This document shows positions 1 to 8,668 of a stretch of 64,000 nucleotides of DNA, in pieces. Within the stretch, counting starts at the first letter, position 1; each line of letters begins with the position of its first letter. A program made the position numbers and the translations under genes. The stretch covers positions 62,001 through 126,000 of the forward strand of contig JAYQTT010000016.1 of NCBI GenBank assembly GCA_038147495.1, in the 5' to 3' direction. Origin of the DNA: MED-G116 sp038147495 (lineage in GTDB: Bacteria > Pseudomonadota > Alphaproteobacteria > Puniceispirillales > Puniceispirillaceae). Under the pieces are notes generated by a model, which worked only from the letters and a program-made list of their open reading frames with translations, was not told the origin of the DNA and made no database searches.

Positions 1-303
1 CGATGACTGGTGCCCCGACATCCCTGAACAAGGTCAGTTGCGGGGTGATACGCTCAATTTCTGCGTCCAGCTCATTATTGATGATGGTGCCCGAATACCA
101 GCCTGAGACAAGCTTCAGATCATGCGCCGCCAAAGCTTGGCTCAGCGCCTTGGCCTCTGTCGGAAATTTGCCACCATTTTCGGTGCCGGTAAATCCGGCA
201 AGGCGCGTTTCAGCAAGACACACTTCAAGCGGCGTATCACCACCCAGTTGGGGCAGGTCGTCATTGCTCCATGAAATTGGCGACATGCCGAGACGTATTT
301 TCA
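1..303 (-). CDS. iolE: Myo-inosose-2 dehydratase IolE (partial, C-terminus beyond window)
   Basis: Only the first 101 codons are present; the gene runs off the left edge. The start at 301-303 opens MKIRLGMSPISWSNDDLPQL, typical of IolE and related TIM-barrel (AP endonuclease 2 family) sugar dehydratases. It is followed by GFTGTENGGKFP and a KLVSGWYSGT segment. The family dehydrates 2-keto-myo-inositol to 3D-trihydroxycyclohexane-1,2-dione, the substrate of IolD, in the cytoplasm. It lies 70 bases downstream of iolB on the same strand and is the last visible gene of the iol operon. Family assignment is confident from the N-terminus and context; the catalytic C-terminal half cannot be inspected. 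Confidence 0.88.
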
Positions 304-373
304 TATGTGCACTTCCTTATAACTATCGATCACAATCGCCAATCGGCAAATGAGCGTTGTTGTCAAATCAGGT

Positions 374-1177
374 CTAGCCCTGCCAGTTCATGATCCAGTC
401 ATGCGCCGGATCATTACGGAACTTCCAGATGCGCTTTGGTCCCGCCATCACATTCAGATAATAGCTCTCATAGCCGTGCGGCACACCCACCGGATGATAA
501 CCCTGCGGCACCAAAACGACAGATCTGTCGGGTGCCGCCATCGACTCATCAAGACTGCGATCATCATTATAAACCCGATGCATCACATAGCCCTGAGAAG
601 GGTTCACACGATGATAATAGGTCTCTTCAAGATAGGATTCATGGGGCAAATCATCTGTATCATGCTTGTGCGGCGGATAGGACGACCAATTGCCTGATGG
701 GGTGATCACCTCAACCACGAGCAAGCTGTCTGCAGGTTCTGTTTCCGGCAAAATATTACAGACATGCCGGGTGTTGGCACCTGTACCCCGTGTTTCAAGA
801 GACATCGATTCCGGGGTGATATGCCGTGGTGGATGCGCACCGTCTATACCCGGCGCACGGCAGATGGCGATTTCAGATGGGGTTTCGGCTTCCACCCGCC
901 AAGCGGTATTCATCGGCACATAAAACGCATGAGCCGGAACCCCGTCAAACACTGAATCCCGACCTTTGACCACGCCAAAATCTTCAGCGCCCGCACTGAT
1001 TCTCGCGCTCCCGCTCAACAGCACAATACATAATTCATTGGCGTCACCAGCACCATCAGTCACCGCGCCAGCCTCAAGATCATGAACGGCAAAGCCAACA
1101 TGTTCCCATCCGGCACTTTGCGGGGTGATATCATGAACAACACTGCCCGTTGCAGGCTTTACCAAAAGATCCGCCAT
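374..1177 (-). CDS. iolB: 5-deoxy-glucuronate isomerase IolB
   Basis: A 267-residue protein, the usual IolB length. It isomerises 5-deoxy-D-glucuronate to 5-dehydro-2-deoxy-D-gluconate in inositol breakdown. The bicupin fold is indicated by the metal-binding cluster SYPPHKHDTDD (His170, His172) followed by LEETYYHR around residues 183-190, and by the late GYHPVGVPHGYESYYLNVMAG stretch, which is highly characteristic of the family. It sits between iolD and iolE in the same direction, 45 bases after iolD, so it is cotranscribed. The pathway order is IolE, IolD, IolB, IolC, and these genes are all contiguous here. No irregularities seen. Confidence 0.95.
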   Translation of the reverse strand: MADLLVKPATGSVVHDITPQSAGWEHVGFAVHDLEAGAVTDGAGDANELCIVLLSGSARISAGAEDFGVVKGRDSVFDGVPAHAFYVPMNTAWRVEAETPSEIAICRAPGIDGAHPPRHITPESMSLETRGTGANTRHVCNILPETEPADSLLVVEVITPSGNWSSYPPHKHDTDDLPHESYLEETYYHRVNPSQGYVMHRVYNDDRSLDESMAAPDRSVVLVPQGYHPVGVPHGYESYYLNVMAGPKRIWKFRNDPAHDWIMNWQG

Positions 1178-1222
1178 TTCAAATTTCCTCTGCCACGCGT
1201 TTGCCGGTTAGCTTTCGCTCTT

Positions 1223-3070
1223 TTATTTGTTTCCCTTGTCCTGACGCTGGCGTCCGGTTTGGTAGTTCTTATATGCCGCAGTTACCGTATCACGCGTTGA
1301 TACAGCTGGCACAGCAACGTCCCACCATGTTCCACCGGCTTCGGTGCTCGGCCCGGGATCTGTGTCTATCACAATGACATCGACACCATCACGGCGAACC
1401 GCTTTGGCAACCGCGGACTCCAGCTCGGCGATTGAGCCGGCCTTCTCGGCGCGGGCACCAAGCGAGGCGGCATGCGCGACAAAGTCGATATCAGGCAGCA
1501 CTTCATGATACGAGTCAGCCAGAAGATTGTTGAAGGCGGCACCACCGGTTGCGGCCTGCAACCTGTTGATGCAGCCAAAGCCCCTGTTGTCTGTAATGAC
1601 AAGCGTCATCGAGGTGCCCATCATCACCGCCGTTGCAAGTTCGGAATTCATCATCAGGTATGATCCGTCACCGGCAAACACAATGTTGGGCCGGTCCGGT
1701 GCAGCCATATGCACGCCTATACCCGCGGCGACTTCATAGCCCATGCAGGAAAACCCATACTCCATGTGATAGCCGTCAACATCACCGGTTTGCCATAATT
1801 TATGAAGCTCGCCGGGCATCGACCCGGCCGCCCCGACAACGATCGCATTTTCAGGCGCACTCCGGTTCACGGCACCAATGACCGCGCTGTCAGATGGCAA
1901 GGCATTGCCGCCGGGCGCCGCCGTCACCGCGGCAACATCATCCATCCATGACGTCTTCAGACCGCTATATTCATCCTGATAGGACGCGTCTGAATGATAG
2001 CCCCCAACACCAGCGGCAAGCGCTTCCAGACCAACCAGCGCATCGCCAAGCACCGTTGACGCGTCATGCTTGATGGCGTCATGCAACTGAACATTCAATG
2101 CAAATATCTGCCCCTTGATCATGCCGTTGGACCCGGTGGTAAAATCCTGCAATCGACTACCGATTGACAGCACCACATCTGCCGTGGCGGCAAGCGTGTT
2201 GGCGGCGGTGCTTCCGGTTACGCCAAGCGAGCCAACATAATTGGGATGCGCTTCGGGCATCACTGATTTTCCAGCCTGTGTCGCGGCAACCGGAATGCCC
2301 GCACCAGCGGCAAAATCTGCCAGCGTCCCACTGGCACCTGAATAGCGCACCCCGCCACCGGCGATGATCAATGGTCTTTTCGCCTGTTTTAACGCGGCAA
2401 TCGCCGCGGCAATTTCGGCCTCATCCGGGCGCTGACGACGAATTTCCCATATCCGCGGTGCAAAGAACCTGTCCGGAAATTCGTAGGATTCAGCCTGAAC
2501 ATCCTGACAAAGCGACAAGGTTACAGGACCACAGTTTGCCGGATCGGTCAGCACAGACATCGCCTTCGGCAATGACTGGAGAAGCTGTTCCGGGCGGGTG
2601 ATCCGATCAAAATATCGGCTTACCGGACGGAAACAATCATTTGCCGAGACTGTGCCATCGGCAAAATCCTCTACCTGCTGCAGCACCGGATCAGGTCGGC
2701 GATCAGCAAACACATCGCCGGGAAGAAACAGCACCGGCAACCGGTTGACATGCGCCAGTGCCGCCGCGGTGATCATGTTCGTTGCCCCCGGTCCGATAGA
2801 CGAGGTGACCGCCATCATCCGCCGACGGTTCATCTGTTTGGCATAGGCAATTGCAGCATGCGCCATACCTTGTTCATTATGGCCACGAAACGTCGGCAGG
2901 ACATCACGCTCTGCGTATAAGGCTTCACCAAGTCCGGCAACATTGCCATGTCCGAAGATTGCCCACACACCGGCAAAGGCCGGGGCGACACTGCCATCAA
3001 ACTGGCGCACCGATTGCGCTGCCATCCATTTGGTCAAGGCCTGTGCCATAGTCAGAACTGTGGTTGTCAT
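1223..3070 (-). CDS. iolD: 3D-(3,5/4)-trihydroxycyclohexane-1,2-dione hydrolase IolD (ThDP-dependent)
   Basis: Ring-opening step of myo-inositol catabolism, producing 5-deoxy-glucuronate. The protein has 615 residues if it starts at the ATG at 3068-3070 (MTTTVLTMAQAL), which has a GGGAGAG ribosome site and lies one base past the iolC stop; a start 10 codons upstream is also open. The acetolactate-synthase-like fold is visible: catalytic-type Glu in FRGHNEQGMAHAA (about residue 66), a central domain with PLIIAGGGVRYSGA, and the ThDP/Mg site GDGSYLMMN (from about 467). The C-terminal TEAGGTWWDVAVPAVS is typical of IolD. The tight junction with iolC points to translational coupling. Confidence 0.95.
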   Translation of the reverse strand: MTTTVLTMAQALTKWMAAQSVRQFDGSVAPAFAGVWAIFGHGNVAGLGEALYAERDVLPTFRGHNEQGMAHAAIAYAKQMNRRRMMAVTSSIGPGATNMITAAALAHVNRLPVLFLPGDVFADRRPDPVLQQVEDFADGTVSANDCFRPVSRYFDRITRPEQLLQSLPKAMSVLTDPANCGPVTLSLCQDVQAESYEFPDRFFAPRIWEIRRQRPDEAEIAAAIAALKQAKRPLIIAGGGVRYSGASGTLADFAAGAGIPVAATQAGKSVMPEAHPNYVGSLGVTGSTAANTLAATADVVLSIGSRLQDFTTGSNGMIKGQIFALNVQLHDAIKHDASTVLGDALVGLEALAAGVGGYHSDASYQDEYSGLKTSWMDDVAAVTAAPGGNALPSDSAVIGAVNRSAPENAIVVGAAGSMPGELHKLWQTGDVDGYHMEYGFSCMGYEVAAGIGVHMAAPDRPNIVFAGDGSYLMMNSELATAVMMGTSMTLVITDNRGFGCINRLQAATGGAAFNNLLADSYHEVLPDIDFVAHAASLGARAEKAGSIAELESAVAKAVRRDGVDVIVIDTDPGPSTEAGGTWWDVAVPAVSTRDTVTAAYKNYQTGRQRQDKGNK

Positions 3071-3071
3071 T

Positions 3072-4985
3072 TTACTCTCCCGCCTTGTCCCAGGCGTCAA
3101 TCAACCCTGCATAAAGTCTGGTCATCCGATCCACTGCCACGATATCGTCAATCTCACCGGCAAGCCATTCCTGCGCGGCTTCAGCAAAGATCGTTCTGCC
3201 AACGGCAAAACCCTTCACCATAGGCTCGGTGCGGGCGGCGCTGAACACAGTATGCAATACCTCCGGTTCGGCCTCTTTGCCCAGCACGATAATGCCCTGC
3301 ATATGCGCGTCATTGGCCCTGACGATATCGCCACAACTCTGCCAGAAGGCCGGGTCTGCGACCGGTTCAAGCTTCCACCAGTCAGGAAATATACCAAGCT
3401 GGTAAAAGCGAGTCATCAATGCGTGAATCTGGTCCGGAGCGGTTGGCTTATCCGGGCGCGCTGTGATGATCTCCAGCAGAAATTCATGCCCTGTGCGGCG
3501 GCAGGCATCGGCAAGCTGGCACAGCAAGGATTCATGATGATTGCGGATCTCTTCGCTGTCGTCCATCCGGCATGGTGCCAACACCTTAACACAATGATTG
3601 GCAGGCCATTCGGCAAGCCGTGAGCCGATATCCGGTTCTTCGGCAAGGGCAAGTGGAAACACGCCGGATTGTTCGATTGGTCGGCCAATCCAGATATCAT
3701 GATCCGATGCGGCATGCAGGGCTGACCGACCCAATTCATCATCCACCAGAATGCCTGCGCCGCTGTCAGTCCCGGCAACATTGATTGCCGCTTTCAGGGC
3801 CAGCAGTTTGAATTCATCCACAGCAGAAATGTCTCTACCTGCCTTTTTGGCCCATGAAACAAACTGATGACGATGATCAAAAGCAAAGGCGATCAGCCGG
3901 TCATAACGCCGTCTGCGCGTCGTCGACCAATGCAAATTTTCCAGAACCTTATCCTTGCGCAAGGCAAATTCCGGACTGCCTTTATCCAGAAGATGCATCA
4001 ACTCGATCTCGGAGGGATAGGCCGGGGCACAGCCATGACGCGACACCGCCAGCGCCCCGCATCCATTCGCATATCTGGCGCAGGTTTCAAGTGTTTCACC
4101 TCGCAACCAACCACGCAAAAATCCAGACATGAACCCGTCACCGGCGCCAAGCGTGTTATAAATTTCAATTTTGTTGACCGGCACCGTTACGCCGCTGTCC
4201 CAGCCATCGATCTCACCTTCGAAAACGGTGCAGCCAAGCGCCCCGCGCTTGCATACAAAGATGGCGTCACTCAGTGCTCGTCCTGCGCGCAAGGCGGCCA
4301 GCGTATCTGTGGTGCCACCGGATATGTGCCATTCCTCTTCGGTGCCCACGATCAGGTCACAATGCGGCAGAATCGATTGCAGATGCGCAGTAACAGTTTC
4401 GCTGGCGGCAAACCGACTCTCACCGTCACCATGGCCACCAAGCGCCCAAAGATTTGGCCGGTAATCGATATCAAAGGCAATTTTGCGGCCATGCTTGCGG
4501 GCAAGCTTCATCGCCTTAAAGCTCGCCGCCGCCACTGTTTCTGTGCTGAAATGTGTGCCGGTGACAAGCGTGGCGGCCGCTGATGCGATGAATGATTCGT
4601 CGATATCATCCTCACACAAGGCCATATCGGCACAATTTTCGCGGTAGAAAATCAGCGGGAATTGTTCCTGATCGCGGATGCCAAGCAAGACCAGCGCCGA
4701 CAGGCGCGCCTTGTCAGTAATAACAAAGGAGGTGTCCACACCTTCATCAGACAGCTGTTCGCGGATAAAGCGGCCCATATGCTCATCACCAACACGGGTG
4801 ATCAAAGCTGATTTCAGACCAAGACGTGCGGTGCCGACGCTGATATTTGTCGGGCTGCCACCAATATATTTGGCAAAGCTGGACATGTCCTCCAGACGTC
4901 CGCCCACCTGCGTACCATAAAGGTCAACAGATGCTCTGCCGATACAGATGACATCAAGTTTCAAGTTCTCTGAGGTGCCACCCAT
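3072..4985 (-). CDS. iolC: IolC: 5-dehydro-2-deoxygluconokinase fused to a DUF2090 domain
   Basis: A 637-residue two-domain protein. Residues 1-335 form a PfkB/ribokinase-type sugar kinase: the N-terminal VICIGRASVDLYG and the anion-hole/base motif NTLGAGDGF with catalytic-type Asp283. Residues from about 345 to the end match the DUF2090 (TIM-barrel, class I aldolase-like) domain, with AFDHRHQF near 367 and EFLLEIITARP later. The kinase phosphorylates 5-dehydro-2-deoxygluconate; the fused domain may act in the following aldolase step, but that is inference. Such fusions are common in proteobacterial iol clusters. It sits 54 bases after the ABC ATPase and directly before iolD. Confidence 0.94.
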   Translation of the reverse strand: MGGTSENLKLDVICIGRASVDLYGTQVGGRLEDMSSFAKYIGGSPTNISVGTARLGLKSALITRVGDEHMGRFIREQLSDEGVDTSFVITDKARLSALVLLGIRDQEQFPLIFYRENCADMALCEDDIDESFIASAAATLVTGTHFSTETVAAASFKAMKLARKHGRKIAFDIDYRPNLWALGGHGDGESRFAASETVTAHLQSILPHCDLIVGTEEEWHISGGTTDTLAALRAGRALSDAIFVCKRGALGCTVFEGEIDGWDSGVTVPVNKIEIYNTLGAGDGFMSGFLRGWLRGETLETCARYANGCGALAVSRHGCAPAYPSEIELMHLLDKGSPEFALRKDKVLENLHWSTTRRRRYDRLIAFAFDHRHQFVSWAKKAGRDISAVDEFKLLALKAAINVAGTDSGAGILVDDELGRSALHAASDHDIWIGRPIEQSGVFPLALAEEPDIGSRLAEWPANHCVKVLAPCRMDDSEEIRNHHESLLCQLADACRRTGHEFLLEIITARPDKPTAPDQIHALMTRFYQLGIFPDWWKLEPVADPAFWQSCGDIVRANDAHMQGIIVLGKEAEPEVLHTVFSAARTEPMVKGFAVGRTIFAEAAQEWLAGEIDDIVAVDRMTRLYAGLIDAWDKAGE

Positions 4986-5039
4986 TGCACTCTATCCGTT
5001 CTACCGGCTGGTATTTTGGTAACAATCCGCGAAGGTAGC

Positions 5040-5828
5040 CTAGACAGCCAACTCCTTGGCAAGATCGCCGATTTCAGCGCCACCTGCCATCAACCGCTTG
5101 ATGTCATCACCCTCAAGATCTTTAGACGTACCGCTGCCGATGACCTCGCCAAGTGACAGGAAGGTGAAACGGTCAGCGATCAGACGGGCATGAATCTCGT
5201 TATGCGTGATCAGAATGATCGCAATGTCACCCAGCTGTTGCACCCGCCGGATGGTCTTGAGAACTTCCATCTGCTGCTTTTGACCAAGTGCCGATGTTGG
5301 CTCGTCAAGGATGAGGACCTTTGCGCCAAAATAAATGGCACGGGCAATGGCAAGGGTTTGCCGCTGGCCACCCGACATCGTGCCGACAGCCTGCTCGGGA
5401 TCAGCGATGGTGATGCCGATCTTCGCCATTTCCTCGGCGGCGATCTGGTGCATCTCCTTCATCCGCATCAGACCGAACGGCCCCCTGAAATGGGTCAATT
5501 CACGCCCAAGAAAGAAATTGCGTGTAACAGAACTCAGCGGGTTCAGGGCCAAATCCTGATAGACCGTACCAATACCGGCGTCTGTTGCATCGCGCGGCGA
5601 AGCAAATTTGACCGGCTTACCCTCGACAAGGATCTCACCGGCTGTTGCCGGAAACACCCCCGACAACAGTTTAATCAACGTTGATTTGCCTGCACCATTA
5701 TCACCCAGAAGCGCATGCACTTCACCGGGATAGACTTTCAACGACACACCATTCAGCGCGGTAAATGTGCCAAATTTTTTGACAAGGTCACGCGTTTCGA
5801 TAAGCGGATCTGACTTGCTGTTTGCCAT
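5040..5828 (-). CDS. Sugar ABC transporter ATP-binding protein (single ATPase domain)
   Basis: A 262-residue ATPase with Walker A GDNGAGKST, signature MSGGQRQTLAIARA and Walker B VLILDEPTSALG. It has a single nucleotide-binding domain, unlike the duplicated RbsA or XylG type, so it should act as a homodimer, as in fructose-type FrcA transporters. The chosen start is the ATG at 5826-5828 (MANSKSDPLIETRD), one base past the permease stop. It would energise import of a sugar or inositol across the inner membrane. Location between the permease and iolC suggests inositol as cargo; specificity is inferred from context only. Confidence 0.9.
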   Translation of the reverse strand: MANSKSDPLIETRDLVKKFGTFTALNGVSLKVYPGEVHALLGDNGAGKSTLIKLLSGVFPATAGEILVEGKPVKFASPRDATDAGIGTVYQDLALNPLSSVTRNFFLGRELTHFRGPFGLMRMKEMHQIAAEEMAKIGITIADPEQAVGTMSGGQRQTLAIARAIYFGAKVLILDEPTSALGQKQQMEVLKTIRRVQQLGDIAIILITHNEIHARLIADRFTFLSLGEVIGSGTSKDLEGDDIKRLMAGGAEIGDLAKELAV

Positions 5829-5829
5829 C

Positions 5830-7419
5830 CTATATCGCCCCCATAATCCGCTTGCGGATATTCTCATTGAGCATGGCGGACGCAATGATCACCAGACCGA
5901 GGAACACCCGATAGAATGACCCGTCAATGCCCGGTATGTAGAAAAACGCCTCCTTCGCGATGCCGAAAATAAAGGCACCAATAATGATACCCATGACCGT
6001 GCCGAAACCGCCGGTCATGACGATTCCTCCGATAACCGCGGCGGCGATCGCCTCAAGCTCTTTCAGATTGCCTTTTGCCGCATCTGCTGTGTTCACTTCA
6101 AACACCTGACAGGCGGCAAAAATTGTCGCGCAAAACGCCGAGAACACAAACAGGGATATTTTCACCTTGTTCGTGGGAACACCATTGGCCTTGGCTGCCG
6201 TCAGATTACCACCGGTCGAATAAATCCAGTTACCGGCCTGTGTACGGCTCAGCACGACATAACACAGCAACGCCATGATCACACAGATCATCACACAGGA
6301 ATAAAGCCCCTGCGCAAACTGATTGCCAAAATTATTGACGTTCCAATCAATCGGGTAATACAGCCAATCAAAAACCGGTTCCAGAATGTCGCCGCCAAAG
6401 AAGTTGGCAACGGGCCGCGCGGTATGGATCGTATCAATATAGGCGCGGGCAATGTCCAGATCGGTGACTGATTTCGCCGCAACCGGATCAATCTTGAAAT
6501 TGGCAATCTTGTCCTGAATTGTCGCCACCATCGTCTCGTTACCCGACTCGATGGCATTTTCCAGCGCCCGTTCAAGTGGCTTTACACCTTTTGCAGTCAT
6601 GATCTCGGTTTTGGCATCCGCGACCCGTTGATAGGTGTATTCGAGCCTGTCACGCAAAGCCGCCACTGTATCCGCCGGCACCTTCTCAAGAAGCGCGGCC
6701 AAGTCGCCTTCCGGCAGGGCTTTCGCTGCCTCGCGCTCCATCTCGCCATGCCCGGGGACATTGATAATATTCTTTATATCCGGAATTTCAGTGACGGTTG
6801 TGGCGCCCTTGATTTGGTCAGGCCGATGATTGAACGACCGCAAAGATACCTCGGTCAATCCACGCAGGAAAAACAAGCCACCCAGCGTCACGATGAAAGA
6901 CGGCAAGCCGGTCCGCACCACGATGTACCCCTGCAACCAGCCAAAAAACAGCGTGAAGCACAACGTAATAAGTAACGCCCCCAGAGCCGAGACTTCCGGC
7001 AAATGTAGGAGGGTGAAGAACTCTATATGCATCCCGCCGTCAAAGGAAATGTAGGGGATGACAATGGTGAAGCCCCATCGCAAGATCATCGCCATACAAG
7101 CACCGGCAAAGCCGATCATCGAGCCGATCGACAAATCGAATTCCCCCGCGATAATCAGCAAACCCGCACCAAGTGCAATGATTGCCAATTGCGAAATCAC
7201 CCGCAAATTGTTGCGGATACCAAGGGCATTAAAACCCTCGCCCGCAAACGGGTTCATCGAAAATTCGCCAGCCGGGATAGAGAAATATCCAAGCATGCCA
7301 AACAGCAAAAGCATAACCCCGAGAGGGCCCACTTCGGGACGGGAAAAGAGCGCCGAGACCCATGATTTGCTGGCGTGACGGTCAGATTCCTGACGTGCAG
7401 TCGTGGAAGAGCTCATCAT
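5830..7419 (-). CDS. Sugar/inositol ABC transporter permease with a large internal insertion
   Basis: A 529-residue RbsC/FrcC-family permease, clearly longer than the usual 310-350. Membrane segments occupy residues about 33-190, including IAGEFDLSIGSM, and 370-520, with the coupling loop GGNLTAAKANGVP. Between them, residues about 195-368 form a polar, charged, probably helical segment (for example ALLEKVPADTVAALRDRLE) with no obvious transmembrane helix. By topology it should be periplasmic, where it could contact the binding protein, but this is inference. A hairpin terminator separates this gene from the binding-protein gene. Substrate is likely myo-inositol from the operon context. Confidence 0.88.
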   Translation of the reverse strand: MMSSSTTARQESDRHASKSWVSALFSRPEVGPLGVMLLLFGMLGYFSIPAGEFSMNPFAGEGFNALGIRNNLRVISQLAIIALGAGLLIIAGEFDLSIGSMIGFAGACMAMILRWGFTIVIPYISFDGGMHIEFFTLLHLPEVSALGALLITLCFTLFFGWLQGYIVVRTGLPSFIVTLGGLFFLRGLTEVSLRSFNHRPDQIKGATTVTEIPDIKNIINVPGHGEMEREAAKALPEGDLAALLEKVPADTVAALRDRLEYTYQRVADAKTEIMTAKGVKPLERALENAIESGNETMVATIQDKIANFKIDPVAAKSVTDLDIARAYIDTIHTARPVANFFGGDILEPVFDWLYYPIDWNVNNFGNQFAQGLYSCVMICVIMALLCYVVLSRTQAGNWIYSTGGNLTAAKANGVPTNKVKISLFVFSAFCATIFAACQVFEVNTADAAKGNLKELEAIAAAVIGGIVMTGGFGTVMGIIIGAFIFGIAKEAFFYIPGIDGSFYRVFLGLVIIASAMLNENIRKRIMGAI

Positions 7420-7428
7420 TCTATACCA

Positions 7429-7461
7429 TAAAAAAAGTGGGTAGCTGAATCGCTACCCACT
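7429..7461 (-). terminator. Intrinsic terminator/attenuator between binding-protein and permease genes
   Basis: Reading the minus strand, a perfect 9-base stem (positions 7452-7460 with 7437-7445, six-base loop) is followed by seven T residues. It lies 15 bases after the binding-protein stop and just before the permease start. Partial read-through would give more binding protein than membrane components, a usual stoichiometry in ABC operons. Confidence 0.8.
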
Positions 7462-7475
7462 CGTGTTTTGAGCGC

Positions 7476-8381
7476 TTATCTATCGACGCCGGCGAGGGCA
7501 GCAACAGATGACGCGTTTGACTTGTCAACAAAGCCTGGGCCTGATGGGATGTTCGCACCAGGAAGCAGACCCGCACCATTGTTGTACAGGTGCAGAACGA
7601 TAACAGGCATGTAACCCTGCAGACGCTGCTGCTGGTCAATCGTGTACTTCACCTTGCCTGAGTTGATCAGATCCATAACCTCTGGGCTGAGGTCAAAGCA
7701 GGAATGGTGAACAGACATGCCAAGATCATCGATCGCTTTCTGAACGCCTGCACACACATGTGGGCCAACAGACAGAACAGCGTCTACGTCAGGGTTGGCC
7801 TGAAGGCCAGCGGCTGCACGTGTAGGAATTGTTGCAGGGTCGTTTGATGAATCAACCAGCTTGATTGGCACTGATTCGCCATAACCGTTACAACGATCAT
7901 TAAGAGCGGTGTTGTAAGCTTCCTGAATCATGCAAAGTGCGTTTGTTGCGCCCTCTGCCTTGGCGCGCGCGCCAGCAGCTTCACCGGCCAGAAACTCAGG
8001 CTGGCCAACATGCATCAGAGCACCGACGCCTTTTGAAGACTCGAGGCCAGAGTTCATGGTGATCACTGGAATACCAGCAGCAACCGCATCCTTGATGGCC
8101 TGACCCAGCGCGTCTGGATCTGGCAGCGATACAACAATGCCGTCAGGCTGTGTCGCAGCCGCAGCAGTGATCGACTTGGCCATATCGCCCATGTCGCCTG
8201 ATGGGTTGAAAATATATTCAAAATCGGCGCCGACGTGACGTGCAGCGTCTTCACCACCCTTTTGGACCACAGGCCAGAATGGGTCTTTGCCCTCACCATG
8301 TGTGATCATCACATAGCGCTCAGCAAAGGCAGTCGATGACAGCATTACAGTTGCTGCCAATGCCAGGATTACTTTTTTCAC
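7476..8381 (-). CDS. Periplasmic sugar-binding protein of the inositol-operon ABC transporter
   Basis: A 301-residue type I periplasmic binding protein (ribose/inositol class). The start is GTG at 8379-8381 behind a strong GGGAGGAT site. The N-terminus is a signal peptide with likely cleavage after STAFA (residue 20). Features of the fold include DFEYIFNPSGDMGDMAKSI, GIVVSLPDPDALGQAI, GIPVITMNSGLES and a C-terminal TIDQQQRLQGYMP hinge segment. It delivers substrate to the downstream permease. It is the first gene of the seven-gene minus-strand iol operon, followed by a hairpin that probably lowers downstream expression. Cargo is most likely myo-inositol, by context only. Confidence 0.88.
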   Translation of the reverse strand: MKKVILALAATVMLSSTAFAERYVMITHGEGKDPFWPVVQKGGEDAARHVGADFEYIFNPSGDMGDMAKSITAAAATQPDGIVVSLPDPDALGQAIKDAVAAGIPVITMNSGLESSKGVGALMHVGQPEFLAGEAAGARAKAEGATNALCMIQEAYNTALNDRCNGYGESVPIKLVDSSNDPATIPTRAAAGLQANPDVDAVLSVGPHVCAGVQKAIDDLGMSVHHSCFDLSPEVMDLINSGKVKYTIDQQQRLQGYMPVIVLHLYNNGAGLLPGANIPSGPGFVDKSNASSVAALAGVDR

Positions 8382-8668
8382 GATATCCTCCCAGAAAGTC
8401 GTTTGTTAAAAACCGCGTTTCGAGAACACGAAAAGGTAATGCGAGCAATCTCGCAATGGGAAACAAGACAAAACAAATCCGAGCATAAAGTAAAGGAAAA
8501 TTTCGTCGCAGGCGGCTCTATCGATAATAAGATTTCACAAAAGCAAATGAATTTCTTTGATTTGGCATTTTGACATCGGTATTGATGTTGTCCATGTCAC
8601 CGCATCGTTGCGGGACTTCTTACTCAAATTCTCTATCCGAATCGATAAAATAGAATCAGGTGAACAAG
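8382..8668. promoter_or_regulatory. Divergent promoter region between the iol transporter operon and the Gfo/Idh gene
   Basis: An AT-rich 287-base region must hold promoters for both directions. The octamer ATCGATAA occurs at 8520-8527 and again at 8641-8648, near the two presumed start regions. A TTGACA sits at 8570-8575 but no convincing -10 box follows it at normal spacing. No regulator gene for iol is visible nearby. Confidence 0.4.
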
